A stretch of DNA of 64,000 bases from NCBI RefSeq assembly GCF_040629175.1, contig NZ_JBEXUX010000028.1, positions 59,197-123,196 of the forward strand. Direction: 5' to 3'. Position 1 is the first letter of the stretch; every line of letters begins with the position of its first letter. Source of the stretch: Embleya sp040629175. GTDB taxonomy: Bacteria > Actinomycetota > Actinomycetes > Streptomycetales > Streptomycetaceae. Positions 16,642 to 24,906 of the stretch are shown piece by piece. Both the position numbers and the translations under genes were made by a program. Below the pieces are notes generated by a model that saw only the letters and a program-made list of their open reading frames with translations, ran no database searches and had not been told where the DNA came from.

Positions 16642-18147
16642 TCAGGTGGCCGTTCGGACCGCTGCGGGGTCCTGCTTTCGGTTCACTGCCGGGATCTGCG
16701 CGGCTTCGACCGGTTTGCGCCCGGGGATGAACAGCGCGACCAGCAGGCCCAGGACGGCGGCTCCGCAGCCGAGCCACAGCGCGGTCACAAAGGCGTCGTG
16801 CGAGGGAAACTCGCGGCCGCCCGTGTGCATCGTCATGTTCGCGAGCACGACGCCGATCACCGCACTGGAGGTCGACGTGCCGATCGAGCGCATCAGCGTG
16901 TTCAGGCCGGTCGCCGATCCGGTCTCGCCGATCGGTACGGCCTGCATGATCAGCGACGGCATCGCCGCGTACGCCAGCGCGACGCCGACCGCCGAGAGCA
17001 CCGCCATCGCGACGATCTTCCAGATCGCGTCGAGCATGAACACCGAGAGCGCGTAGCCGATCGCGATCACCGCGGTGCCCACGAGCAGCGAGACCTTGGG
17101 GCCGCGGGCGGCGGACAGGCGCGCGGACAGCGGCGAGATCAGCATCATCACGATGCCCGACGGCGCCATGCACAGGCCCGCGACGACCATGCTCTTGCCC
17201 AGGCCGTAGCCGGTGTTCTCCGGGTTCATCAGCACCTGCGGGAACACCAGCGACTGGGCGAACATCGCGAAACCGACCACGACCGAGGCGAGGTTGGTGA
17301 ACAACACCTGCGGCTTCGCCGCGATGCGCAGGTCCACGAGCGGCTGTGCGGTGCGCAGTTCGAGCCATCCCCAGCCGAGCAGTACGACGGCCGCGACGGC
17401 GAGCAGGACGAGCGTGGTGGTGCTGCCCCAACCCCAGTCCGCGCCCTTGGTGATCACCAGCAGCAGGGCCACCAACCCGACGGACAGCCCGCCCGCGCCG
17501 GCGAAGTCGAAGCGTCCCGGCAGCCGGACCGGCGACTCGGGCACCAGGAACAGCACGAGCAGGACGTCGAGCGCGCCGATCGCGCCGGCCGCCCAGAACA
17601 TCATGTGCCAGTCGGCGTTCTGGGCGATCAGCGCGGCCACCGGCAGCCCGATCGCGCCGCCGATGCCCAGCGTCGCGCTCATCAGCGCGATCGAGGAACC
17701 CAGCTTCGCGGGCGGGAGTTCGTCGCGCATGATGCTGATGCCCAGCGGGATCACGCCGAACGACGCGCCCTGGAGGAAGCGGCCGATCACCATCGGGAGC
17801 AGCGTGTCGGACAGTGCGCACAACACCGAGCCCGCGACCATCAGACCGAGGCTGACGATCAGGATCCGGCGTTTGCCGAACATGTCGCCGAGTCGCCCCA
17901 TCACGGGAGTGCAGACCGCGCCGGAGAGCAGCGTGGCGGTGACCACCCAGGACGCGTTGGCAGGCGAGGTGTCGAGCAGGTTGGGCAGGTTGGGCAGCAG
18001 CGGTACGACCAGGGTCTGCATGAGCGCCACGACCACGCCGCAGAACGCCAGTACGGCCACCACCGGCCCGGCCCGGTCCACCGATCCGGGCGGATGGGCC
18101 CCGGCATCCGCCGGGCTCGGCTCGGGTATGCCGCTCGGAGCGGTCAC
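16642..18147 (-). CDS. MFS multidrug efflux transporter (DHA2/EmrB-QacA type)
   Basis: A 501-residue membrane protein with about 14 hydrophobic segments and DHA2 hallmarks: the N-terminal LPNLPNLLDTSPANASWVVTA loop, the motif-A-like MGRLGDMFGKRRILI after TM2, and the paired LRIA/TAQPLVDL loop mid-protein. It should export drugs by proton antiport. GTG 18147 has GGAGG 8-9 nt upstream. It diverges from a MarR regulator across a perfect 37-nt palindrome, the classical arrangement for an efflux pump repressed by its neighbour and induced by a ligand. Confidence 0.9.
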   Translation of the reverse strand: MTAPSGIPEPSPADAGAHPPGSVDRAGPVVAVLAFCGVVVALMQTLVVPLLPNLPNLLDTSPANASWVVTATLLSGAVCTPVMGRLGDMFGKRRILIVSLGLMVAGSVLCALSDTLLPMVIGRFLQGASFGVIPLGISIMRDELPPAKLGSSIALMSATLGIGGAIGLPVAALIAQNADWHMMFWAAGAIGALDVLLVLFLVPESPVRLPGRFDFAGAGGLSVGLVALLLVITKGADWGWGSTTTLVLLAVAAVVLLGWGWLELRTAQPLVDLRIAAKPQVLFTNLASVVVGFAMFAQSLVFPQVLMNPENTGYGLGKSMVVAGLCMAPSGIVMMLISPLSARLSAARGPKVSLLVGTAVIAIGYALSVFMLDAIWKIVAMAVLSAVGVALAYAAMPSLIMQAVPIGETGSATGLNTLMRSIGTSTSSAVIGVVLANMTMHTGGREFPSHDAFVTALWLGCGAAVLGLLVALFIPGRKPVEAAQIPAVNRKQDPAAVRTAT

Positions 18148-18190
18148 GGACTGCCTCCACAGAATCGCCGGATGATTGCCAGGGTCAACA

Positions 18191-18227
18191 AATGTGCACG
18201 ATACACATGATGTGTATCGTGCACATT
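18191..18227. promoter_or_regulatory. Perfect 37-nt palindromic operator in MarR/MFS divergent promoter
   Basis: AATGTGCACGATACACAT (18191-18208), one central G, then its exact reverse complement (18210-18227). It lies 44 bp before the MFS start and 61 bp before the MarR start. Nested shorter repeats (ATACACAT/ATGTGTAT) match the size of one MarR dimer half-turn pair; the full length could hold two dimers. Confidence 0.85.
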
Positions 18228-18287
18228 GCCCGGGTGCGGCGCTAGGGTTCCCGGCAGGCGCATTGGTGTGAAGGCGGGAGTGGGCAC

Positions 18288-18761
18288 GTGTTGGAAGGGA
18301 TCGAGCGAGAGCTGATGCTGATCGCTCGCCACCACGTCATGGGCAAGCGGAACGGCGACGGTCTGGAGCGGTCGGCCTACCTGCTGTTGACCCGACTGGA
18401 GGTCGAGGGGCCGATGTCGATCGGGCAACTCGCAGAAGCGTTTCGGCTCGATACCTCGACGGTGAACCGCCAGGTGGCCGCGCTGTTGCGGGCCGGCGAC
18501 GCGGAACGCATCGCGGACCCGGACGGCGGTCTCGCCCGCAAGCTGCGGATCACCGCGGTCGGTGCGGAACGGCTCGCGCACGAGCTGGCGATCCACTGCC
18601 GGGGTCTGGAACGAGTGCTGGAGTCCTGGGACGAGGGCGAACGACGCGAACTCTTCGAGGTGTTGACCCGGTTCAACCGCTCGGTCGAGGCCGTCGAGGG
18701 TCGCGAATGGCCCAGGAACGAACTTGCGGCCGAACCCACGGGGCGTGGCGCGCACGGGTGA
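18288..18761 (+). CDS. MarR-family transcriptional regulator
   Basis: A 157-residue winged-helix regulator. The DNA-binding part spans about residues 30-100: PMSIGQLAEAFRLDTSTVNRQVAALLRAG (recognition helix TSTVNRQVAAL) followed by the wing DPDGGLARKLRIT. N- and C-terminal helices form the MarR dimer interface. GTG 18288 follows GGGAG. It almost certainly binds the palindrome at 18191-18227 and controls itself and the divergent efflux gene; the inducing ligand is unknown. Confidence 0.9.
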   Translation: MLEGIERELMLIARHHVMGKRNGDGLERSAYLLLTRLEVEGPMSIGQLAEAFRLDTSTVNRQVAALLRAGDAERIADPDGGLARKLRITAVGAERLAHELAIHCRGLERVLESWDEGERRELFEVLTRFNRSVEAVEGREWPRNELAAEPTGRGAHG

Positions 18762-18802
18762 TGCGGCGGGCCGGGGGCGCGGTCCGGCGGGGTGACGGGG
18801 CG

Positions 18803-19408
18803 TCAGGCGCCTTTGGGCGGGCGGGAGTCGGCGTCGGGCTCGGCCTCGGGTTCGGAGTCGGGCCTGGGCCCGGACTCGGGCTTGGCCTCGGGCTCGGCTG
18901 CCGCGGCCGGCTCGGTCGTCGACTCGGCGTCGGAGGGTGACGCGGGGGCGGAGGGGGCTTCGGTGGGTTCGGGCTCGGAGCCGGCCTCGGTCGTGGGGGT
19001 CTCCTCGGGTGCCGATTCGGCCTCGGCCTCGGGCTTCGCAGCCCGGGCGGGCTCGCGCGCCGAGTCGGGCGTGGAATCGGCGTCCGACACGTCGGCGGGA
19101 GCCGAATCCGCACTCGCCGACGCCCCGGCCGGGGCCGTCGGTCGGATCGCCGATTGCGGCTCCGCCGCGGGCTGTTCGTCCGCCGGCCGACTCGGCGCGG
19201 GCGTCGGCACGGCTGCGGCGGCCGGCCGCGCGGTCGACACCTCGGCGACCTCGGTCGGGGCCTCGTCGTACCCGTCGTCCGCGTCGTCCGCGTCGTCCGC
19301 GAACCGCCGCCGGCCCGCGAGCGCGAGCAGGGCGCCGGCGGCGAGCAGGATCAGGCCCGCGACGAAGATCGTGGGCTCGTTCCCGCTGGCGCCCGCGATG
19401 TCCGCCAT
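18803..19408 (-). CDS. Membrane-anchored Ala/Pro/Glu-rich low-complexity protein
   Basis: Not a recognised family. The first about 45 residues hold one hydrophobic helix (TIFVAGLILLAAGALLALAG) ended by RRRF; the rest, about 155 residues, is disordered and acidic, rich in Ala, Pro, Glu, Ser and Asp. Such a protein would have one membrane helix and a long disordered tail. The start is uncertain (ATG 19408 or TTG 19438). The opposite strand is also open over this region but would give a Ser/Gly-only product without a helix, so the minus strand is preferred. Confidence 0.5.
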   Translation of the reverse strand: MADIAGASGNEPTIFVAGLILLAAGALLALAGRRRFADDADDADDGYDEAPTEVAEVSTARPAAAAVPTPAPSRPADEQPAAEPQSAIRPTAPAGASASADSAPADVSDADSTPDSAREPARAAKPEAEAESAPEETPTTEAGSEPEPTEAPSAPASPSDAESTTEPAAAAEPEAKPESGPRPDSEPEAEPDADSRPPKGA

Positions 19409-19581
19409 GATCGGCGCCGTACCTTCGAGCGTGCTCAACGGTGTGATCCGATCGATCGGCGAACAGGTCCGGTCGTCTTATTAGCAGACTCCTCGAACCC
19501 AGGGAAACCGGCCTCGACCTGAGAGTTTTCCTGGTCGAAACACGAAGGCGCAAGGATCGCCCCGCGAACAAGGGGGCCGCG

Positions 19582-20604
19582 ATGACTGTCATGGCGACAC
19601 GTACGGGGCTGGGCTGGGAGCACGGGATCGACGATGTGCCGTCCGCCGTCGCGTTGTCGGGCGGATTGTGCGTGGTCGCGGGAGCCGCCGGCGGGGTTCG
19701 GCTGCTGGACGCGGCGACCGGGCAACTGCAGGCCCGGATCGTGTTGCCGGGCGGGGTGCGCCGCGCCGGCTTCTCGCCCGACGGCACCGTGGTGGCGCTC
19801 GCGGGCCCCACGGGGTACGCGCTGTGGCGGGTCACCGACGGCGCGCTGTTGATGCGTACGCCGGGCCTGCCCGCCCGGTTCGCGTGGTCCGCGGGCAGCC
19901 GGTGCGCGGTGTCCTTCGGCGGCGCCGTGCGGGTCTACGCGGGCGACAGCGGTACCGAGTCGTGGCGGGCCGTGGACGGACCGGTCCGGGTGGACGACGT
20001 GGTGTGGGTCGATTCGGTCGGCGGGCTCGCGGTCGCGCTCGGCGGCGAGGTGCACGTGTACGGGTCGCGCGGGCGGACGAACGTGTGGACCTACCCGTTC
20101 CCGGTGCGGGTGCTCGCGGGCACCCCGGACGGCGCGTGGTTGTGCGCGGCGGGCGACGTGCCGGGCGTGCACGTGCGCGGCGCCGGCGGTACGCACGAGG
20201 ACCTCGGCGCGGCCGGCAACGAGCCGGTCGCCGGGCTCGCGCTGGACTCGGGCGGACGCTGGCTGGCCGCGGAGGACCGGACCGGGGTGACCGTGTGGGA
20301 TCTCGCCGCGCGCGGCGGCCGGGTCCGCCCCCGGCCACGCCGGCTGCCCGCGCAACCACAGGCGTGCACGCCGAGTTGGCGACCGGGCGGCGGCGCCCTG
20401 ATGGCCACGGCCGGCGGCGACGGCATGCTCGTGGTGTGGGACGTGCGCGCCGGGTCGGCCCGTCGGGCGCCGACCCCGCTGGCCCGCCGCCACGTCTCCG
20501 CGCCGGTGACCACGCTCGCCTGGCACGGCCGGGACGCGTTGTTGTACGCCGACCGCGCCGGCCGGGTCGGCGCCCGGTGGTTCCCCGAGGTCGGCACACG
20601 CTGA
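19582..20604 (+). CDS. WD40-like beta-propeller protein
   Basis: A 340-residue soluble protein built from about seven repeats of the WD40/PQQ type, for example RRAGFSPDGTVVALAGPTGYALWRV, and GGALMATAGGDGMLVVWDV near the end. No signal peptide is visible, so it is probably cytoplasmic. ATG 19582 follows AAGGGGG. It lies upstream of, and in the same direction as, an ABC ATPase, but an iron box sits between them, so they may be separate transcripts. Some actinobacterial WD40 proteins accompany metal transporters; a metal link here is inference only. Confidence 0.7.
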   Translation: MTVMATRTGLGWEHGIDDVPSAVALSGGLCVVAGAAGGVRLLDAATGQLQARIVLPGGVRRAGFSPDGTVVALAGPTGYALWRVTDGALLMRTPGLPARFAWSAGSRCAVSFGGAVRVYAGDSGTESWRAVDGPVRVDDVVWVDSVGGLAVALGGEVHVYGSRGRTNVWTYPFPVRVLAGTPDGAWLCAAGDVPGVHVRGAGGTHEDLGAAGNEPVAGLALDSGGRWLAAEDRTGVTVWDLAARGGRVRPRPRRLPAQPQACTPSWRPGGGALMATAGGDGMLVVWDVRAGSARRAPTPLARRHVSAPVTTLAWHGRDALLYADRAGRVGARWFPEVGTR

Positions 20605-20677
20605 CCGGCGGGCCGCATCCGACCCCGCGGCCGGTCCGGCCCCGCCGAGCCGACCGAGGTGCCGGCGATCGGGTCGA

Positions 20678-20696
20678 TTAGGTTAGCCTCGCCTTA
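20678..20696. promoter_or_regulatory. Iron box (DmdR/IdeR operator)
   Basis: The 19-nt sequence TTAGGTTAGCCTCGCCTTA matches the actinobacterial iron-box consensus TTAGGTTAGGCTMACCTAA at nearly all positions. It lies 38 bp before the ABC ATPase start, so transcription should be repressed by DmdR/IdeR when iron is plentiful. Confidence 0.85.
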
Positions 20697-20734
20697 CATA
20701 CGCTGTCGCTGTGTACGGCCGGGAGGGTCCGCCC

Positions 20735-21595
20735 ATGGAACTGCTCGTGGAAGATCTGCACGCCGGATATCCGGGGCATCGTGCCGTCTCCGGCGTGGAC
20801 CTGTCCGTGGCCGCCGGCAGCGTGGTCGCGATCGTCGGGCCCAACGGGTGCGGCAAGTCCACCTTGTTGCGCTCGATCGCGCGCCTGCACAAGCCGGACT
20901 CGGGTCGGGTCAGCGTCGGCGGCGACGACATCTGGCGACTGAAGCCGCGTCAGGCCGCGCACCGGGTAGGGCTGTTGCCGCAGAATCCGACCGCGCCGGA
21001 GGCGGTCACCGCGGCCGGGCTGGTCCGCTACGGCCGGCATCCGCACCAGGGGTTGTTCCGCCAGTGGTCGCGCGCGGACGAGCGGGTCTGCCGGGACGCG
21101 TTGACCGCGACCGGTGTGCTGGACCTGGCCGATCGGCGTCTGGATCGACTCTCCGGCGGGCAACGGCAGCGCTGCTGGGTCGCGATGGTGATCGCCCAGG
21201 AGGCGCCGGTGCTGCTGCTCGACGAGCCGACCTCGGCGCTGGACCTCGGGCACGCGGTCGAGGTGCTGGGCCTGGTCCGGCGGGTCGCCGCCGGTGGGCG
21301 CACGGTGGTGATGGTGCTGCACGACCTGGCGTCGGCGGCTCGCTACGCGGATGTCCTGGTCGCGATGCGGGCGGGCGAGGTGATCGCGTCCGGGCCGCCG
21401 AAGGAGGTTGTGGACGCGGAGCTGGTGCGGGCGCTGTACGACGTGGACGCGGACATCCTCCGGGCGCCGGGGGACGACACCCCGGTGGTGGTGCCCAGGA
21501 TGCTCGGAGCCGGTGCGCGGGCGGGTGTCGACGGTGCCTCGCTCGTGGGCGCCGATCGTGCCGACCGGGCCGGGATCGGCTCGTCGGGGTCCTGA
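20735..21595 (+). CDS. Iron-siderophore ABC transporter ATP-binding protein (FecE/FhuC-like)
   Basis: A 286-residue ABC ATPase: Walker A GPNGCGKST, Q-loop LLPQNPTAPE, signature LSGGQRQR, Walker B VLLLDEPTSALD and H-loop LHDLASAARYADV, all in the order and spacing of the siderophore/cobalamin subfamily. The C-terminal about 40 residues are an unstructured Ala/Gly-rich extension. No permease or binding-protein gene lies next to it, so it probably energises a permease encoded elsewhere, which some actinomycetes do with shared ATPases. ATG 20735 follows GGGAGG. The iron box just upstream supports a role in ferric-siderophore import. Confidence 0.9.
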   Translation: MELLVEDLHAGYPGHRAVSGVDLSVAAGSVVAIVGPNGCGKSTLLRSIARLHKPDSGRVSVGGDDIWRLKPRQAAHRVGLLPQNPTAPEAVTAAGLVRYGRHPHQGLFRQWSRADERVCRDALTATGVLDLADRRLDRLSGGQRQRCWVAMVIAQEAPVLLLDEPTSALDLGHAVEVLGLVRRVAAGGRTVVMVLHDLASAARYADVLVAMRAGEVIASGPPKEVVDAELVRALYDVDADILRAPGDDTPVVVPRMLGAGARAGVDGASLVGADRADRAGIGSSGS

Positions 21596-21692
21596 AAGCG
21601 CCGGTCGCGGGCCGCCCGGTCCTTGCCCGAGCCGGGTGTTCGGGTAGGTTGCCCACAGAAATGTGACGATGCGTCAGTTGATGAGGTGGGCA

Positions 21693-22238
21693 ATGTTCGG
21701 CAAGAAGAAGGCCGCGGCGGCGGCCGAAGGCCGCGATGTGGCGGCGCTCGTACTGCGCGCGACGCTCGGTCCGATGCTCTTCGCGCACGGTTACAACAAG
21801 GTCGCCGGCCCCGGCGGCCTCGCGGGCACCACCGGCTGGTTCGAGTCGCTCGGCCTCAAGCCCGCCGACGTGCACGCGCGCCTGGCGGCCGGCACCGAGA
21901 TGGCGGCCGGCGTCGGCATCGCGCTCGGCGTGGCCAACCCGCTGCCCGCGGCGGCGACGGTGGGCCTGATGAGCGTCGCGGCGGCGACCGACCACAAGGG
22001 CAAGGGCTTCTTCGTCTTCAAGGGCGGCTGGGAGTACACCGCCGTGGTCGGCGGCGCCGCCGTCGCGCTCGCCGCGCTCGGCAACGGCAAGTATTCGGTG
22101 GACGCGCTGATCGGTCGCCGCAAGTCGGGCCTGCGCCCGGCGCTGTTCGCGGCCGGCGTCGGCGTCGCGAACGCCGCGCTGCTGATGAAGCTCTGCTACA
22201 AGCCGGACCCGAAGCCGGACGAGAAGCCGGACGCGTAG
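21693..22238 (+). CDS. DoxX-family membrane protein
   Basis: A 181-residue protein with four hydrophobic segments and the DoxX-like signature LRATLGPMLFAHGYNKVAGPGG near residue 20, followed by GWFESLGL and AAGTEMAAGVGIALG. DoxX proteins are small inner-membrane proteins linked to redox or thiol stress; the biochemical role is uncertain. ATG 21693 follows GAGGTGGG. The strong hairpin at 22261-22301 terminates it before ung. Confidence 0.82.
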   Translation: MFGKKKAAAAAEGRDVAALVLRATLGPMLFAHGYNKVAGPGGLAGTTGWFESLGLKPADVHARLAAGTEMAAGVGIALGVANPLPAAATVGLMSVAAATDHKGKGFFVFKGGWEYTAVVGGAAVALAALGNGKYSVDALIGRRKSGLRPALFAAGVGVANAALLMKLCYKPDPKPDEKPDA

Positions 22239-22260
22239 GCTCGGCGTACCGCTTCGGCCC

Positions 22261-22301
22261 CACCTCGGTCCGCACCGATCCGCTCGGTGCGGACCGAGGT
22301 G
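22261..22301 (+). terminator. Perfect 18-bp hairpin after doxX-like gene
   Basis: 22261-22278 pairs without mismatch with 22284-22301, with a 5-nt loop. No U-tract follows. It sits 23 nt after the DoxX stop and 71 nt before the ung start. Confidence 0.75.
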
Positions 22302-22372
22302 TCCGGGCGAGCGACTACGTTGGATCCCACGTTGATCCATGGGCGTTGCGCCCTCGTGTGGAGGTTCTTGCT

Positions 22373-23050
22373 GTGCAGACGTTGCCCGAGTCCTGGCAGC
22401 CCGTGCTCGCGGAGGAGTTGGCGAAGCCCTACTACGCCGAGCTGACCGCGTACGTGGACGCGGAACGCAAGGAACACCAGATCTTCCCGCCGGACGACGA
22501 GGTGTTCGCGGCCCTGGAGGCGACGCCGTACGACGACGTCCGGGTGTTCATCGTCGGGCAGGACCCGTACCACGACGACAACCAGGCGCACGGCATGTGC
22601 TTCTCGGTGCGGCCCGAGGTCAGGATCCCGCCGTCGCTGCGCAACATCTACAAGGAGATGAACGCGGACATCGGTCTGCCCATCCCCGACAACGGCTATC
22701 TGATGCCGTGGGCGCAGCAGGGTGTGCTGCTGATGAACACCGTGCTCACCGTGCGTGCGCACGAGGCCGCGTCGCACAAGGGCCGGGGCTGGGAGAAGTT
22801 CACCGACGCGGTGATCAAGGCGGTGAGCGACCGGGACGAGCCGGTGGTCTTCGTGTTGTGGGGCGGCCACGCGAAGAAGAAGGCGGCGCTGATCGACACC
22901 GCCAAGCACACCATCGTGCAGGGCGCGCACCCCTCGCCGCTGTCCGCGAAGCTCTTCCACGGCAGCAAGCCGTTCTCGCAGATAGACGCCGCGCTGGCGG
23001 CCATGGGGCACAAGGCGATCGACTGGACGATCCCCAACCTCAAGAAGTAA
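22373..23050 (+). CDS. ung: Uracil-DNA glycosylase
   Basis: A 225-residue family-1 UDG that removes uracil from DNA in base-excision repair. The water-activating motif GQDPYHDDNQAHGMCFSV has the catalytic Asp at residue 64, the same number as in E. coli Ung. The uracil-recognition LLMNTVLTV and the DNA-intercalation HPSPLSAKLF (catalytic His and Leu) are intact. GTG 22373 follows GAGG at 22361-22364; the stop is TAA, unusual for this GC-rich genome. Confidence 0.96.
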   Translation: MQTLPESWQPVLAEELAKPYYAELTAYVDAERKEHQIFPPDDEVFAALEATPYDDVRVFIVGQDPYHDDNQAHGMCFSVRPEVRIPPSLRNIYKEMNADIGLPIPDNGYLMPWAQQGVLLMNTVLTVRAHEAASHKGRGWEKFTDAVIKAVSDRDEPVVFVLWGGHAKKKAALIDTAKHTIVQGAHPSPLSAKLFHGSKPFSQIDAALAAMGHKAIDWTIPNLKK

Positions 23051-23246
23051 CGGAGCCGCGACGCTCGGCGCGCACGCAAGAAAAACGACAACCGGCGTTC
23101 CGGTTCGGTATCGGCTCGGCCGGTATCGGACCGGAAACCGGCGTCGATCGGGAATGGCCGGAAATCTCCTTGCATCGATGCGGAATCAAGGACGCCTGCC
23201 CTTACGGTATGAGGCTCCCTCTTTCCATGCCCCCGAGGCGGCCCCC

Positions 23247-23915
23247 GTGTCGACGACCACCGTTCCACCCGTAAGTCCCACCCCCGCGCCCACCGCACCC
23301 ACCCGCACGCTCGACCTCACTCCCGGCTATGTCGCGCATCGAGGTCTGCGCGAGGAACTGGCCCGACTGACCGAGGTGACCCGACACCTCGACCCGGTCG
23401 ACATCCTGCGCGTGCGCGCGGTCGAGGAGCATCTCGCGCTGGTGCTGCGCTTTTTGCGCGCGCATCATCGCGAGGAACACACCGTCCTGTATCCGTGGGT
23501 GCGCGCCGGTTCGCCGCGTGCCGCCCGCACCGTGACCGCGTTCCAGGTGGAGCACTCGGCCCTGGAGGACGCGATGCTTCGCGCGGCCGACCGGAATGTG
23601 CCGCTGCGCGATCGTTCGCCCGCGATCGGGCGGTTGTACGACCTGGTGGCCCGGCACAGTCTGGCCGAGGAGCACCAGCTGTTCCCGCTGATGCGCCGGC
23701 ACGTGCGCGGCACGTCGGACGGGCGCATGCCAAGTCGCACCGTGCGGGTGTGGGGCCGCGACCTGCCCGCGTTGGTCGCCTTCCACCTGCACCATGCCAC
23801 CGAGGCCGAACGACGGCGGGTGTTGCGCTGGATTCCGCCCGGCACCGCGTTGTTGTGGCGGGCCGGGTGGCGGCGCGCCTACGAGCGGCGTCGGCGGGCC
23901 GCGTACGGGAGTTGA
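23247..23915 (+). CDS. Hemerythrin-like HHE domain protein
   Basis: About 222 residues. A Pro/Thr-rich N-terminus precedes a four-helix HHE domain: GYVAHRGLREELARL, RFLRAHHREEHTVLYPWV, VEHSALEDAML and RHSLAEEHQLFPLM, giving the His/Glu set expected to bind a di-iron centre. A C-terminal Trp/Arg-rich helix (LHHATEAERRRVLRWIPPGTALLWRAGWRRA, quoted in parts) resembles that of actinobacterial hemerythrin-like proteins of unknown function. GTG 23247 is chosen for GAGG at 23235-23238; ATG 23154 is an in-frame alternative. Confidence 0.75.
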   Translation: MSTTTVPPVSPTPAPTAPTRTLDLTPGYVAHRGLREELARLTEVTRHLDPVDILRVRAVEEHLALVLRFLRAHHREEHTVLYPWVRAGSPRAARTVTAFQVEHSALEDAMLRAADRNVPLRDRSPAIGRLYDLVARHSLAEEHQLFPLMRRHVRGTSDGRMPSRTVRVWGRDLPALVAFHLHHATEAERRRVLRWIPPGTALLWRAGWRRAYERRRRAAYGS

Positions 23916-23939
23916 CGCCGGCTCGGCGCGCGGCCCGGC

Positions 23940-24803
23940 TCAGGACATCCGGTCGGCCGCGTCGGTCGGGGTGGTCAACTCGGCCAGCAGCGCCCGCACC
24001 CGATCGATCTCCGCCCCGGTCGGCTGCACGTCGCCCAGCGCGCGCACCAGTGCGTCCAGGGCGCGGGCCGGCTCCGGCTCGGTGAGCGTGGACAGGTCGT
24101 GGATCAGGCGCAGCAGCATGATCCGCGGCGCGGCGATCTGCTCGCGCGGCAGGGGCCGTTCGAAATAGCCCTCGGCCAGATCCAGCCACAGGTTCCACAG
24201 GTCGGTCCGGGCGATCCGGGGCACCGCCAGGATCGCGTCGGTCAACTCCCGGGTGCGCCCGGGTGTGATGGTGCGGCGCAGTACGGGCGGGACCGGCAGC
24301 GCGGTCGGCGGCTCGGCCTCGGGTGCGGGCTCGGGTGCGGGCGCGGCCGGGTCGGTCCCGCCCGCGCGCGGACCCGGGAACGCCGGCGGATCGGTGGGCC
24401 GGGACGGTCCGCGGACGGCCGCCATCAGCTCGGCGTGCGCGTCCTCCTCGGACTTGCCGTAGAGCGTCTTGCGCAGCAACGGCCTTAGCACGGATGGGAT
24501 TTCGTCGCGGTTCAACTCGTGCACCACGAGCGGGATCAGTCGCCGGTCGCCGCCGCGCAGGGCGTCCGACATCGCGGTCCACTCGACCGTTGTCCAGCGT
24601 TCCGGTACGAAGTAGGCGGGCGAGAACAGCGCGATCATGTGCCCCGCGCCGTCCAGCGCGCGGCTGACCTTGGTGGTCAGGTTCTCGCCCGTCGCCCAGT
24701 CCCACGCGTCGAGTTCGACCTCCAGGCCGGCCTGGAGGAGTCGGTCGGCGACCCACTCCGCCCAGGCGGTGTCCGAACCGGCGTGGCTGATGAAATAGCG
24801 CAC
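23940..24803 (-). CDS. TIR-domain protein with C-terminal domain shared with the upstream NB-ARC-like protein
   Basis: About 287 residues. Residues 1-130 form a TIR domain: VRYFISHAGSDTAWAEWVADRL, LDAWDWATGEN, and HMIALFSPAYFVPERWTTVEW, with a Trp and a Glu positioned like the NADase catalytic Glu of active TIRs. A Pro/Ala linker follows, then about 105 residues (LWNLWLDLAEGYFERPL, APRIMLLRLIHDLSTL, ARALDALVRALGDVQPT) clearly related to the C-terminus of the protein encoded at 24907-25977. GTG 24803 is chosen because GGGGG precedes it at good spacing; ATG 24836 or GTG 24902 are alternatives. It is probably the last gene of a three-gene operon and a candidate effector (inference). Confidence 0.78.
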   Translation of the reverse strand: MRYFISHAGSDTAWAEWVADRLLQAGLEVELDAWDWATGENLTTKVSRALDGAGHMIALFSPAYFVPERWTTVEWTAMSDALRGGDRRLIPLVVHELNRDEIPSVLRPLLRKTLYGKSEEDAHAELMAAVRGPSRPTDPPAFPGPRAGGTDPAAPAPEPAPEAEPPTALPVPPVLRRTITPGRTRELTDAILAVPRIARTDLWNLWLDLAEGYFERPLPREQIAAPRIMLLRLIHDLSTLTEPEPARALDALVRALGDVQPTGAEIDRVRALLAELTTPTDAADRMS

Positions 24804-24906
24804 CGTGTCGCCCCCGTGCTCCCCGTCGTTCGCCATGCGTACCAGCATCGCGCACCGGCCGGCCGGAATCGGCCCCTTCATCCGATACCGAAGCGGAACC
24901 ACCCGT

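Noticed and set aside
18792..19484. Plus-strand Ser/Gly-rich gene over the low-complexity region
   Set aside because: The product would be almost only Ser/Gly/Ala without a hydrophobic helix; the minus strand gives a coherent membrane helix followed by an acidic tail.
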